Shown here piece after piece: positions 1 to 8,470 of a DNA stretch of 64,000 bases. A program made the position numbers and the translations under genes. Under the pieces are notes generated by a model. The model was not told the origin of the DNA, did not search any database, and saw only the letters and a list, made by a program, of their open reading frames with translations. The first letter of the stretch is position 1, and each line of letters begins with the position of its first letter. This stretch comes from Rheinheimera maricola. GTDB taxonomy: Bacteria; Pseudomonadota; Gammaproteobacteria; Enterobacterales; Alteromonadaceae. The stretch is from assembly GCF_016918075.2 (NCBI RefSeq), contig NZ_JAERPS020000002.1:496001-560000 (forward strand). Direction: 5' to 3'.

Positions 1-1
1 C

Positions 2-544
2 GCCGCGGCAGCTGCTATGGGCGCCGACGTTACCTTAATAAGCGGCCCGGTGCACTTGACTACACCAGCCGGCGTTAAACGCATAGACGTTACCAGCGCG
101 CAGCACATGTTTGACGCAGCCCTGGCACAAGCGACACAGAGCGATGTTTTTATCGGTTGTGCAGCGGTAGCGGATTACCGTGTGGCAGAAGTTGCCGGCG
201 AAAAAATGAAGAAACAAGGCGATAGCGCACTTGAACTAAAGCTGGTGCAAAACCCGGATATTATTGCCAGCGTGGCGGCACTTTTACAAAACCGGCCTTT
301 TACCGTTGGCTTTGCCGCGGAAACACAAAACCTGCTGCAATACGCCAAAGACAAGCTGGTGCGTAAAAAGCTCGACTTAATTTGTGCTAATGACGTATCC
401 AAGGCTGAGCACGGCTTTAACAGCGACAACAATGCTGTCACCTTGCTGTGGCACTCTGGTGAGCTGGCGTTGCCAGCCCAAGCTAAGGCCAGCTTAGCCA
501 AAGCGATATTGCAGCATATCCACAGCCAACTTAGCGCCAACTAA
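2..544 (+). CDS. coaBC: CoaBC C-terminal part (phosphopantothenate-cysteine ligase domain), 5' truncated by window edge
   Basis: Bifunctional phosphopantothenoylcysteine decarboxylase / phosphopantothenate-cysteine ligase of coenzyme A synthesis. The reading frame is open from the first bases of the window (first full codon at 2), so the Met at 17 is internal and the decarboxylase half lies outside. What remains is the CoaB domain: GADVTLISGPV near the start, AAVADYRV, KMKK, LVQNPDI, VGFAAET and the C-terminal NDVS stretch, all typical of CoaB. It is followed after 47 bp by dut and then slmA, the same order as dfp-dut-slmA in enterics, so co-transcription is likely. No frameshift is seen. Confidence 0.96.
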   Translation, partial: AAAAAMGADVTLISGPVHLTTPAGVKRIDVTSAQHMFDAALAQATQSDVFIGCAAVADYRVAEVAGEKMKKQGDSALELKLVQNPDIIASVAALLQNRPFTVGFAAETQNLLQYAKDKLVRKKLDLICANDVSKAEHGFNSDNNAVTLLWHSGELALPAQAKASLAKAILQHIHSQLSAN

Positions 545-591
545 TTATCGTTAGAATACTAATTACCGTTAACATAAGAGTTAAGCCGTAA

Positions 592-1050
592 ATGAAAAAA
601 GCCATTGATTTAAAAATCCTCGACCCACGTATCGGTACAGAATTTCCACTGCCGGCCTATGCCACACCAGGCTCTGCCGGTTTAGACTTGCGTGCCTGCT
701 TAGATACCACGCTAAGTTTAGCGCCAGGTGAAACGGTATTAATTCCAACCGGCTTATCCATTTTTATTGGCGATGCGAACCTGTGTGCAACCATCCTGCC
801 GCGCTCTGGCCTGGGCCACAAGCACGGTATCGTGCTGGGTAACCTGGTTGGCTTAATCGACTCGGATTATCAGGGGCCGTTAATGGTATCAATGTGGAAC
901 CGCGGCAACGACAGCTTTACTATTGAGCCGGGTGATCGCATCGCCCAACTGGTGTTTATGCCGGTAGTGCAGGCAGAATTTACTATCGTGGATAGCTTTG
1001 AGCAGACAGCGCGCGGCGAAGGCGGCTTTGGCCATTCCGGCAAAGCCTGA
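592..1050 (+). CDS. dut: Deoxyuridine 5'-triphosphate nucleotidohydrolase (dUTPase)
   Basis: Hydrolyses dUTP to dUMP and pyrophosphate, keeping uracil out of DNA and supplying dTMP synthesis. At 152 aa it has the normal trimeric dUTPase size, with all five motifs in order: [10 protein letters not shown] near residue 26, PRSGLG near 72, [11 protein letters not shown] with the catalytic Asp near 90, RIAQLVF near 117, and the glycine-rich [10 protein letters not shown] tail that closes over the nucleotide. It lies between coaBC and slmA on the same strand. The ribosome site upstream is weak, consistent with translation from the coaBC transcript. Confidence 0.98.
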   Translation: MKKAIDLKILDPRIGTEFPLPAYATPGSAGLDLRACLDTTLSLAPGETVLIPTGLSIFIGDANLCATILPRSGLGHKHGIVLGNLVGLIDSDYQGPLMVSMWNRGNDSFTIEPGDRIAQLVFMPVVQAEFTIVDSFEQTARGEGGFGHSGKA

Positions 1051-1154
1051 TTGCTAACAACATATACTGAAGTTTAACAGTGCCGAAGGCCGGTGTACTC
1101 GCAGGTAAAACATATTTTACCTGTCAGGCTAATGCGCCTGCAGACAGCAATACT

Positions 1155-1228
1155 CTCTGCACCGGCTTCAAGGTTCACATCCCTGTGCCCTCTCAGCCTG
1201 CGCGGCATCCATGCCGCTGTTACGAGAG
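1155..1228 (-). repeat. Dispersed structured intergenic repeat, copy 1
   Basis: About 74 bp in the dut-slmA gap, matching the reverse complement of 6680-6758 with few differences. It contains the hairpin GCGGCAT-CC-ATGCCGC and complementary outer ends (GCTCTC / GAGAGT read on the minus strand). In the other copy the same outer ends read GCTTTC / GAAAGC, a compensated change that suggests a selected fold. It may be a non-autonomous mobile intergenic element or a structured RNA; nothing in the sequence identifies it further. Confidence 0.75.
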
Positions 1229-1311
1229 CACGCTGTCTGCCAGCGCCCGATATACAGCTGCCAACAACTTTAGCAGTAAACGTACAAGTTAAATTGAATA
1301 CAGGACACCCA

Positions 1312-1902
1312 ATGCCGGCACCACGCAGTACAAACCGTAAAGAAGATATCCTGCAAGCCCTGGCTGCTATGCTGCAAAGCAATAACGGCCAACGTATTAC
1401 CACGGCAGCACTGGCAGAAAAAGTCGGTGTTTCTGAGGCCGCGCTTTACCGGCATTTCCCCAGCAAAGCGCGCATGTTTGAAGGCTTAATCGAGTTTATT
1501 GAAGACACGCTACTATCGCGCATTAACGTGATTCTGGATGAGCATAAAGACACCGCCAGCCGCACCGAACTTATTTTGCAGCTGATATTAGTGTTTGCCG
1601 AGCGCAACCCGGGCATTTGCCGCATATTAACCGGTGATGCACTGCAGGGCGAGCAGGAACGCTTGCAAGAACGCGTTGCTCTGTTATTTGAAAAGCTGGA
1701 AACCCAGTTAAAGCAATGCCTGCGTGAGCGTAAGCTACGTGAGGGGAAAGGCTTTAGTATCGACGAAGGCGAGCTGGCCAACCTGCTGCTGGCCACGGTA
1801 GAGGGTAAACTCAGCCAGTTTGTCCGCTCTGGTTTTACCCGGCTGCCAACTCAGCACTGGGCCAATCAGTGGGCTAGCCTACACAGTGCATTATTTGGTT
1901 AG
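1312..1902 (+). CDS. slmA: SlmA nucleoid occlusion factor (TetR-like)
   Basis: DNA-bound FtsZ antagonist that stops the division septum from closing over the nucleoid. The start is placed at ATG 1312, not the upstream in-frame ATG at 1093, because the protein then begins [14 protein letters not shown] like known SlmA, has 196 aa (the E. coli protein has 198), and has AGGA at 1302-1305. The upstream extension runs through the intergenic repeat and has no family counterpart. A TetR-type helix-turn-helix is clear ([20 protein letters not shown], about residues 31-50), followed by the helical FtsZ-binding domain. It is the third gene of the coaBC-dut-slmA group. Confidence 0.96.
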   Translation: MPAPRSTNRKEDILQALAAMLQSNNGQRITTAALAEKVGVSEAALYRHFPSKARMFEGLIEFIEDTLLSRINVILDEHKDTASRTELILQLILVFAERNPGICRILTGDALQGEQERLQERVALLFEKLETQLKQCLRERKLREGKGFSIDEGELANLLLATVEGKLSQFVRSGFTRLPTQHWANQWASLHSALFG

Positions 1903-1929
1903 CCGGTATCACTGTAACGGCACCCTGAA

Positions 1930-3906
1930 CTACCAGTCCCAATTCAACTCCAGCTTAAACCAGCGCTGCGAGCGGGCCGGAATAGTGTTGATACGCTGGC
2001 CAACAAATTCTGGCTGATAAATCGCTTCATCTAGCAGGTTGTATAATACCGTTTGCACCGAAGTCCCCGCCGGTGCCTGTGGCCATATTGCCTGTAACGG
2101 CAAGCGCCAACTCAAATTCACCAGCCAGTAAGCATCAGCGGCTGGGTTAAGTGCCTGCCTTGCAGGGTTGCGCACGGCGATATCAGCGGCTTTACCGACA
2201 TATTGTGCCTGCAGATTAACCACACCATAAGGTTCGGCCGCGTTATATTGTAAGGTAGATTTAAATAACCAATTTGGCACCGTGGTGAAGTCATCCTGCG
2301 CATTAACTTTATTTTTTTGGTAGGTTAGCGCCGAATCAAACGACCAACGCGCCGGCCATTGCCGGGTCCACTCCAGCTCTGCGCCTGTTAGCTGCATAGT
2401 GCCGCGATTAACAAAATCAATCACATTGTCAGCCGCCCGTTGCCGGCTAATCAGCTGCTTCGCCTGGCTGTCGAACAATGTCAGGCTCCATTTTTGTCGG
2501 CTGCTTTGATATAACAACTGCAGATCAGTAGTATCTACTGTTTCTGCCGTTAACGCAGGATTACCTCTAAGCCCGCCAGTGATATCGCCATCAGCGTTAC
2601 GTAAGATCAGCGAAAAGTCGGTTTCAACACCGTAAGGGTCACGATACGCTTGCGCCTGTAACAGTTTGACATGCCACTGCGGATTAAGCTGCCACACTAT
2701 ACCTGCTCGCGGCACCCACTCGCTGTTGCCACGTTGGCTGTGATTAAATTGTGTGCCCAGCGATAACTTTACTGTCGGTAATACTGCCCAATCAGCTTGC
2801 AGAAAGGCCGTATCGCGCCGGTTGCGGGTTTGCGGCACCGGGGCTGCTGCCAGGCCGGCTTCTGTACCAAAGCGCTGCCACCATAAAGCACCACCTGCTT
2901 GCAGCGCCAACACTTCAGACGCCTTCCAGTGCTGATTCAATTCGATATAACGCTCCGTGGCGTAAGCGTCGTAGTTATAGTGACTAAACTCCATCCGCGC
3001 AATGCTAATGGCAGAGTCCAGCCAAAACCGTTCAGATTGCTGCCATTGGTTGCTTAACGTTAACGCATGCCGCTGACCTTTTTCCTGCCGCTGTCCTGGG
3101 GCTACCGTGCCAGCCCAACTGGTGCTGGCCCCAAAAAAATCTTGCTCACTTTGCAGGCTAAGTGCATCCAACTGCCAGCTGTTGTACGTCACACTGGCAT
3201 AGATGCCGCTGTTTTTCTGGCCATAATCCATCTCGTCATACTGGCCGTTGTTATCAAAAGAGCCAAACCGCCAGCCATCCTGCTGGTTTAGCTGTACCGC
3301 CAGCTGTGCCCGCCAGGCAGACTGCTCGGTTGTTAATGCCAAAGCGGCACTGCCGTAACCCGCCTGCCCCAACCCAAGCTGAGCCCGAGATCCATTTTTG
3401 CTGCCAGTTACCAGATTAATCACGCCGCTAAAAGCGTTAGAGCCATACAGCACCGAGCCGGGGCCACGAATAACCTCAACTCTATCCAACGCCAGTATTG
3501 GAAAAGCATTGTAAATAGCAAAGTTAATACCACCGGAATAACTTTCACGTAGCGGCTTGCCATTAAGCAGGATCAAAACATGGTTGTCGGCATGTGTTAA
3601 CAAGTCACCCCTTACCGCACTGACATTATTCGGGAAGAAATGCGAACCGCTCATATAGAAACTGGTTACTTGTTCTAGCAACTGATACAGGCTGCTGGCA
3701 CCGCTATTGCGGATCTGCTCGGCGCTTAATACAGTAATAATGGCCGGCGCTTCCTGTACCGTTTGTTGGTAGCGACTGGCCGTGACCACCGGCTGATTTA
3801 ACAATTGCTCCAGGCTCATATCAAACAGCTCATCAGCTGCTTGAGCATGCGCCCACTGGGGCAACATGATAAAAAAACCAATAAAAATCAGGCGGGAATG
3901 CGACAT
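1930..3906 (-). CDS. TonB-dependent outer-membrane receptor next to a YfiR-type sensor cassette
   Basis: A 658-aa outer-membrane receptor. It has a signal peptide ending near AHA (residue 21), a mature N-terminus with DMSLEQLLNQPVVTASRY, a plug domain with VLILLNGKPL and RVEVIRGPGSVLYGSNAFSGVINL (split here only for reference, residues about 110-165), and a beta-barrel ending in an aromatic residue (LNWDW). The short 'MSLEQLLN...VTASR' N-terminus is typical of receptors in Alteromonadales that sit beside YfiR-domain proteins. It is divergent, 57 bp away, from the YfiR-like gene and its histidine kinase, so the three probably form one sensing or uptake unit. The substrate cannot be told from sequence. 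It lies within the block that is otherwise slmA-pyrE in enterics. Confidence 0.88.
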   Translation of the reverse strand: MSHSRLIFIGFFIMLPQWAHAQAADELFDMSLEQLLNQPVVTASRYQQTVQEAPAIITVLSAEQIRNSGASSLYQLLEQVTSFYMSGSHFFPNNVSAVRGDLLTHADNHVLILLNGKPLRESYSGGINFAIYNAFPILALDRVEVIRGPGSVLYGSNAFSGVINLVTGSKNGSRAQLGLGQAGYGSAALALTTEQSAWRAQLAVQLNQQDGWRFGSFDNNGQYDEMDYGQKNSGIYASVTYNSWQLDALSLQSEQDFFGASTSWAGTVAPGQRQEKGQRHALTLSNQWQQSERFWLDSAISIARMEFSHYNYDAYATERYIELNQHWKASEVLALQAGGALWWQRFGTEAGLAAAPVPQTRNRRDTAFLQADWAVLPTVKLSLGTQFNHSQRGNSEWVPRAGIVWQLNPQWHVKLLQAQAYRDPYGVETDFSLILRNADGDITGGLRGNPALTAETVDTTDLQLLYQSSRQKWSLTLFDSQAKQLISRQRAADNVIDFVNRGTMQLTGAELEWTRQWPARWSFDSALTYQKNKVNAQDDFTTVPNWLFKSTLQYNAAEPYGVVNLQAQYVGKAADIAVRNPARQALNPAADAYWLVNLSWRLPLQAIWPQAPAGTSVQTVLYNLLDEAIYQPEFVGQRINTIPARSQRWFKLELNWDW

Positions 3907-3963
3907 AATTAAAGTGTCTGTCTAAACTAGAGATCTGTTCGAGTGTAGGAATCGATCCAGCAG

Positions 3964-4560
3964 ATGGCAAGTAAACCGACCACGATTTTAATCTGGCCAT
4001 ACAAACTGTTAACGCTATGTCAACGCAGCTTAATGTTGTGCCTAGCCGCCATCATGCTGGCATCACCAAGCCACGCCTTATCGGCGCAACAACCCGACGC
4101 CGAGCGCTTTGCCACGTTACAGGCCGCTTACGTGTTTAATATTGCCAAGTTTTTTCAATGGCCGGCTGATACCCTCAGCCAGCACTTTACCCTATGCCTG
4201 TTTGGCGACGCCAAACTGCCATTAATGCAAAAGCTGCAGCAAGGCACACAAAGCCGCGTCTTGCACCAATTGCCCGTACAAGTGATTCATTTAAGTGGCC
4301 AAAGCCTGACTGCTGCACCGGTCGATTGCCATATTTTGTACCTGGTACAAGCCCCCAACGAACAACAATTACAACAGCTACAACAGTATGGTGACCGCGT
4401 ATTGAAAATAACCGCACCCAATGTCAGCAGCGATGATTTAGCCTTAATCGAACTGGCACTAGAGCAAAACCGTTTGGTGCTCTATCTGAACGCCGCAGCG
4501 TTGTCCCGTTCAGAACTAAAAGCCAGCCCATCATTTTTGTCCGTCGCTAAGCAGAGGTAG
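3964..4560 (+). CDS. YfiR family periplasmic protein (DUF4154)
   Basis: A 198-aa exported protein with a long N-terminal segment and a hydrophobic signal core (about residues 22-38, ending near SHA-LSA). The mature part begins QAAYVFNIAKFFQWPA, the hallmark start of the YfiR/DUF4154 fold, and continues with the FTLCLFGD and CHILYLVQ strands. In Pseudomonas, YfiR is a periplasmic inhibitor of the CHASE8-GGDEF protein YfiN. Here the next gene, 2 bp downstream, carries a CHASE8-like periplasmic loop but a histidine kinase output, so this protein is inferred to gate that kinase. The two cysteines that form a disulfide in YfiR may correspond to those in the CLFGD and DCHILYL segments. Confidence 0.85.
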   Translation: MASKPTTILIWPYKLLTLCQRSLMLCLAAIMLASPSHALSAQQPDAERFATLQAAYVFNIAKFFQWPADTLSQHFTLCLFGDAKLPLMQKLQQGTQSRVLHQLPVQVIHLSGQSLTAAPVDCHILYLVQAPNEQQLQQLQQYGDRVLKITAPNVSSDDLALIELALEQNRLVLYLNAAALSRSELKASPSFLSVAKQR

Positions 4561-4562
4561 TC

Positions 4563-6173
4563 ATGGCCAAACTGTCGTTTCATCAAAAAGTGTTTTTGGC
4601 GATATTACTCACCTCTGTACTGCTGTTGATTTTGGTGATGCTACCTATTATCTGGAGCAGTGGCAGCCAATATCGGCAGCATCTGCAAGTGCAAACCGTA
4701 GCGCAAGGCAGAATGCTAGCTTCTATGAGCACGGCCAGTGTAATGTTCGAGCAACCCGAAGTGGCTACCGCTATGCTGGCAGCATTAAAAGAGCAACCTG
4801 ATGTTATTGGTGCCCAGTTATACCGCCTGAATGACGACAGCAGCTCATTGTCACTGTTTGCCTTTTACGGGCACACGCCACCCGCCACGCTGTTGCAACC
4901 CCCCATAAGCGGGGCGCAATTTACTGCTCAGCAGTTGCAATACAGCACCGAGGTGCAATTAGACGACAATATCATTGGTTACCTGCAACTGCAGTTGAGT
5001 ATGCAAGGCCTTACCACACGGGTACGCCAGCTGCAATGGACATTCGCTGGCGCTTTGTTAATTGCTATATTGCTGGCCGGCTGGCTGGCGTTAATTGCCA
5101 GTCGCTCTGCGTTAAAGCCATTGCAGGAACTTAAACTTGTTACCAGCTCTATCGCCAACACCAAAGACTACAGCCGCAGAGCCCAGCTGTTACAAGATAA
5201 AGACTTACATGATGTTATTCAGTCGTTTAATAGCATGTTGGATGTCATAGAGCAGAAAAACCGCATTCAGCAATTAAAAGAGCAAGAGGTGCTGGAGCTG
5301 AATAAAACCCTGGAAGAAAAAGTCAACCAACGCACCAGCGAGTTACAACACAGTATTACTGAGCTGGACCAGGCGATTTCACACCTGAAAACCACTCAAA
5401 GTAAACTGGTTGAACAGGAAAAAATGGCCTCTTTAGGCAGCCTGGTCGCCGGTGTCGCGCACGAAATTAACACCCCGATTGGCGTCGCAGTTACCGCGGT
5501 AACACATTTATCTTATCTAACCGACCAGCTCTGTAGCTCATTAGAAGAGGGGCACCTGAGTAAAGCGGTATTTGTGCGTATTACCCACGAGCTGATTGAA
5601 GCCGCAGCGGTGATACATAAAAATCTGGAGCGCGCCGCCGAGCAAATCCGTAGCTTTAAACTTATTGCAATTGATCAGTCCAGTGAAGAGGCAAGACATT
5701 TCAACCTACTGGATTACATGCAAAATGTTGTTTTGTCGTTGTCACCTAAACTGAAAAAAACCCAGCATAAAATCAAACTTGAAATTGCAGCCGATATTGA
5801 ATTGTTTAGTTTTCCCGGCATATTCTCGCAGATCTTTACTAACTTGATTATGAATTCATTGATCCATGGTTTTGTTGAGAAAATTGACGGCGAAATCTGC
5901 ATTCAGGCCGCAATACAAGATGGCTACCTGCACTTGAATTACTATGATAATGGCAGGGGCATTGCGAAAGAAATCAAGCCGAGGATATGGGACCCGTTCG
6001 TTACCAGCAACCGCGGAGGCGGCGGCAGTGGCCTTGGCACTTATATTTTGTATAACCTGATCACGCAGGGTTTAAACGGTCGCATTGATCTTATCGATGA
6101 TGTGCAGACAGGCGTACATTTTGCCATGTTGCTGCCGCTGGTCACTGAGCCGGCCATACAACATCCGTCTTAG
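4563..6173 (+). CDS. CHASE8-HAMP sensor histidine kinase partnered with YfiR-like protein
   Basis: A 536-aa membrane histidine kinase. It has an N-terminal membrane helix (about residues 12-32), a periplasmic loop resembling CHASE8 (SMSTASVMFEQPEVATAML), a second helix near 160-180 followed by HAMP, then a coiled coil (about 225-285). The H-box is GSLVAGVAHEINTPIG with the phospho-acceptor His near residue 300. The ATPase domain has an N-box (IFTNLIMNSLIHG), G1 (YYDNGRGIAKE) and G2 (GGGGSGLGTYI). No receiver or output domain is attached and no response regulator gene is adjacent, so its partner is elsewhere. Two bases separate it from the YfiR-like gene, indicating translational coupling. It is a YfiN-like input fused to phospho-signalling instead of c-di-GMP synthesis. 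Confidence 0.9.
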   Translation: MAKLSFHQKVFLAILLTSVLLLILVMLPIIWSSGSQYRQHLQVQTVAQGRMLASMSTASVMFEQPEVATAMLAALKEQPDVIGAQLYRLNDDSSSLSLFAFYGHTPPATLLQPPISGAQFTAQQLQYSTEVQLDDNIIGYLQLQLSMQGLTTRVRQLQWTFAGALLIAILLAGWLALIASRSALKPLQELKLVTSSIANTKDYSRRAQLLQDKDLHDVIQSFNSMLDVIEQKNRIQQLKEQEVLELNKTLEEKVNQRTSELQHSITELDQAISHLKTTQSKLVEQEKMASLGSLVAGVAHEINTPIGVAVTAVTHLSYLTDQLCSSLEEGHLSKAVFVRITHELIEAAAVIHKNLERAAEQIRSFKLIAIDQSSEEARHFNLLDYMQNVVLSLSPKLKKTQHKIKLEIAADIELFSFPGIFSQIFTNLIMNSLIHGFVEKIDGEICIQAAIQDGYLHLNYYDNGRGIAKEIKPRIWDPFVTSNRGGGGSGLGTYILYNLITQGLNGRIDLIDDVQTGVHFAMLLPLVTEPAIQHPS

Positions 6174-6240
6174 CGAAGTAGTTAGCATGGCATGCTATAG
6201 CGTCAGGGATTAGGCAATGCTTTCATTAATTAAGCCAAGT

Positions 6241-6612
6241 TCAGACAAAGCGCTCGTACAGCGCAGCGCCCCATACCAGCGCCACAATCACTAAACTAAC
6301 AAACACCGCCGCCGAGCCCATATCTTTAGCCCGGCCAGACAACTCGTGCCGCTCTAAACTTACGCGATCAGTTAGCGATTCAATGGCGGAGTTCAGTAAC
6401 TCCACAACCAACACCAAACACCATACGCTAACCAACAGCGCAAACTGGCTGACAGAATTCGCCAACCAGGCCGCTAGCGGTACAGAGATAACGGCGAGAG
6501 TAGTTTCCTGGCGAAAGGCCGACTCATGCTTCCAACTGGCAGCAAAGCCTTGCATTGAACATTTTGCTGCTTTAATAATGCGGCCTAAACCGACACCGTT
6601 TGGCTTTAACAT
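6241..6612 (-). CDS. dgkA: Diacylglycerol kinase (DgkA)
   Basis: A small inner-membrane enzyme that phosphorylates diacylglycerol with ATP and recycles lipid from membrane-derived glycan synthesis. Its 123 aa match the usual length. It has an amphipathic N-terminus, three membrane segments and the signature VVELLNSAIESLTDRV followed by SGRAKDMGSAAV, which carry the catalytic and metal-binding residues. It is on the minus strand downstream of pyrE, separated by about 215 bp containing repeat copy 2, so it probably has its own promoter. The gene is intact. Confidence 0.96.
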   Translation of the reverse strand: MLKPNGVGLGRIIKAAKCSMQGFAASWKHESAFRQETTLAVISVPLAAWLANSVSQFALLVSVWCLVLVVELLNSAIESLTDRVSLERHELSGRAKDMGSAAVFVSLVIVALVWGAALYERFV

Positions 6613-6679
6613 CTGTTTGTCCTTGCTCCACTGTGTATCTTCGGCCTGCCACTAAAATATCAGGTACAGGGTCAGGTGT

Positions 6680-6758
6680 GCTTTCGGAACAGCGGCATGG
6701 ATGCCGCGCAGGCTGAGAGGGCACAAGGATGTGATCCTTGAAGCCGGTGCAGAAAGCA
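6680..6758 (+). repeat. Dispersed structured intergenic repeat, copy 2 (inverted relative to copy 1)
   Basis: About 79 bp in the pyrE-dgkA gap. It is the inverted partner of 1155-1228. It shows outer ends GCTTTC / GAAAGC, the hairpin GCGGCAT-GG-ATGCCGC, and an inner hairpin CAAGGAT-GTG-ATCCTTG. The two copies lie on either side of slmA, the TonB/YfiR/kinase genes and dgkA, in opposite orientation. Confidence 0.75.
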
Positions 6759-6827
6759 TTTCCTGACACTGTACCCTGCTCCAGCTCTTTGCTGCCTGAC
6801 ACTTCGCTCTCTGGCTACCGTTGTGCT

Positions 6828-7475
6828 TTAAGCATTAACACCGTACTGCGCCCGGTAAGCTTTCACGGCTTCCAGATGCAGCGCCATTTCCGGCTTATCG
6901 GCTAAATAGCTGATCAAATCCGGCAGGCTGATAATCGAGATGACTTTGGTATTAAAGTCACGCTCTACTTCCTGAATTGCCGACAACTCACCCTGGCCGC
7001 GCTCTTGCCTATCCAGTGCAATTAATACCCCGGTAAGCTCAGCTCCCTGCGCCTGAATTAACTGCATCGATTCACGGATCGCGGTACCGGCAGTGATAAC
7101 ATCATCCACCAGCATAATGCGACCCTGTAACGGCGAGCCGACTAAATTGCCGCCCTCACCATGGGTTTTCGCTTCTTTGCGGTTAAAGCAGTACGGCACG
7201 TCACGGTTATAATGGTCCGCCAAGGCTACCGCCGTAGTAGTGGCAATAGGGATACCCTTATACGCCGGGCCAAACAGCACATCAAACTCAAGGCCACTGT
7301 CTTGCAGCGCCGCCGCATAAAAACGGCCCAGCTTGGCTAAATCGCCACCGCTGTTAAACAAACCGGCATTAAAAAAGTACGGGCTGGTGCGGCCGGATTT
7401 TAGTGTAAAACTGCCAAACTTAAGTACCTGACGCGACAGCGCGAATTCAATAAAATCAATTTGAAATTGTTTCAT
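6828..7475 (-). CDS. pyrE: Orotate phosphoribosyltransferase
   Basis: Makes orotidine 5'-monophosphate from orotate and PRPP in pyrimidine synthesis. At 215 aa it is close to the E. coli enzyme (213). Signature parts are [16 protein letters not shown] near residue 26, GPAYKGIP near 69, the flexible-loop segment [12 protein letters not shown] near 98, and the PRPP-binding motif [14 protein letters not shown] at 120-133. It lies 50 bp downstream of rph on the same strand, as in enterics, so an rph-pyrE transcript is likely. No GC-rich attenuator hairpin of the enteric kind is seen in the gap. Confidence 0.98.
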   Translation of the reverse strand: MKQFQIDFIEFALSRQVLKFGSFTLKSGRTSPYFFNAGLFNSGGDLAKLGRFYAAALQDSGLEFDVLFGPAYKGIPIATTTAVALADHYNRDVPYCFNRKEAKTHGEGGNLVGSPLQGRIMLVDDVITAGTAIRESMQLIQAQGAELTGVLIALDRQERGQGELSAIQEVERDFNTKVISIISLPDLISYLADKPEMALHLEAVKAYRAQYGVNA

Positions 7476-7525
7476 AGCCTGCTCTTTACCTTCAAAGATT
7501 ATTACCTCAGCACCTTAAAACAGTC

Positions 7526-8239
7526 TTAAGCCAGTACGCGCTTTTGCTCGTCGATAATTTCACGGATGGCGTGTTTGCCTAAATCCATCATCTGCTGCAT
7601 TTCTTCAAAGCTAAACGGCGCTTCTTCGGCCGTGCCCTGAATTTCAATCACTTTGCCGGTTTCAGTCATCACGATATTCATATCGGTTTCGGCATTTGAA
7701 TCTTCGGCATAGTCTAAATCAGCTACGGCTGTGCCTTTATAAATACCCACCGATACCGCTGCTACCATAAAATTCAACGGGTTAGTTTTAATGGTGCCTT
7801 TGGCACGCATATGGTTAAGGGCATCCACCAACGCCACACAAGCACCGGTAATAGACGCAGTGCGGGTGCCGCCATCGGCCTGAATTACGTCACAGTCGAT
7901 AGTAATGGTATTTTCACCCAGCAGTTTTAAATCCACCGCGGTGCGCAGCGCGCGGCCAATTAAACGCTGAATTTCCATGGTGCGGCCACCTTGCTTACCG
8001 CGTGCGGCTTCACGGTCGTTACGGGTGTGGGTTGCGCGTGGCAACATACCGTACTCTGCCGTTACCCAGCCCTTGCCCTGGCCTTTCATAAAGCGCGGTA
8101 CACCTTCTACTACGCTGGCGGTACAAATTACCTTGGTATTACCAAACTCAACCAATACTGAGCCTTCAGCATGAGCGGTAAATTGACGGGTAAAAGTAAG
8201 GGGACGGATCTGACTGGCGGTTCTGCCACTTGGACGCAT
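7526..8239 (-). CDS. rph: Ribonuclease PH
   Basis: Phosphorolytic 3'-5' exoribonuclease that trims tRNA precursors. The start is set at 8239 ([13 protein letters not shown]), giving the usual 237 aa. AGGAG lies 8 bp upstream on the minus strand, while the longer frame to 8272 adds 11 residues with no family support. Motifs include [19 protein letters not shown], the RNase PH signature near [11 protein letters not shown], and [19 protein letters not shown] near residues 114-132. It is first in the rph-pyrE pair and divergent from yicC. Confidence 0.97.
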   Translation of the reverse strand: MRPSGRTASQIRPLTFTRQFTAHAEGSVLVEFGNTKVICTASVVEGVPRFMKGQGKGWVTAEYGMLPRATHTRNDREAARGKQGGRTMEIQRLIGRALRTAVDLKLLGENTITIDCDVIQADGGTRTASITGACVALVDALNHMRAKGTIKTNPLNFMVAAVSVGIYKGTAVADLDYAEDSNAETDMNIVMTETGKVIEIQGTAEEAPFSFEEMQQMMDLGKHAIREIIDEQKRVLA

Positions 8240-8263
8240 AGCTGCACTCCTGAAATTAACAAT

Positions 8264-8299
8264 GGCCGACATTATACGCTATGAATTTCTAAATGCACG
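8264..8299 (-). promoter_or_regulatory. Candidate sigma-70 promoter of rph-pyrE
   Basis: The minus strand carries a perfect TATAAT at 8276-8271, preceded by GCG. This would start transcription near 8264, about 25 bases before the rph start codon. The -35 region (around 8299-8294, CGTGCA) is poor. Confidence 0.45.
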
Positions 8300-8301
8300 T
8301 A

Positions 8302-8400
8302 GGCGGCCAGGCTGCGAGCCCGATGAGCTTAGCAATACTAAGTGAATCGGCGAGTAGTTGCAGCCAACACCCGTGCAGTTTGAAAGGCGACGCGTATTAG
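8302..8400. other. Structured intergenic element between rph and yicC
   Basis: Nested pairing: GGCTGC 8310-8315 with GCAGCC 8360-8365, CGAT 8321-8324 with ATCG 8346-8349, and CTTAG 8328-8332 with CTAAG 8338-8342 around the loop CAATA. The inner stems are separated by a GAG/TGA internal loop. From memory, similar sequences (agcttag...ctaag...gcagccaac...ttgaa) recur between genes in Alteromonadales genomes. I could not verify this, and only one copy is seen in this window. Confidence 0.5.
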
Positions 8401-8410
8401 GGCGAGCAAT

Positions 8411-8440
8411 TCGCCAAAAAGCCTTAGCCTCGGGTATACT
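8411..8440 (+). promoter_or_regulatory. Candidate yicC promoter
   Basis: TATACT at 8435-8440 (preceded by GGG) lies 30 bases before the yicC start. A weak TCGCCA at 8411-8416 could be the -35 box with an 18-bp spacer. Confidence 0.35.
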
Positions 8441-8470
8441 CTGCTTTTATTTGTCGCCAGAGAATTAATT

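Noticed and set aside
1093-1311. Upstream N-terminal extension of slmA
   Set aside because: It runs through the dispersed repeat, has no family counterpart, and the ATG at 1312 has a ribosome site and gives the normal SlmA length.
7476-7525. rph-pyrE attenuator as in enterics
   Set aside because: No GC-rich hairpin plus T-tract is present in the 50-bp gap.
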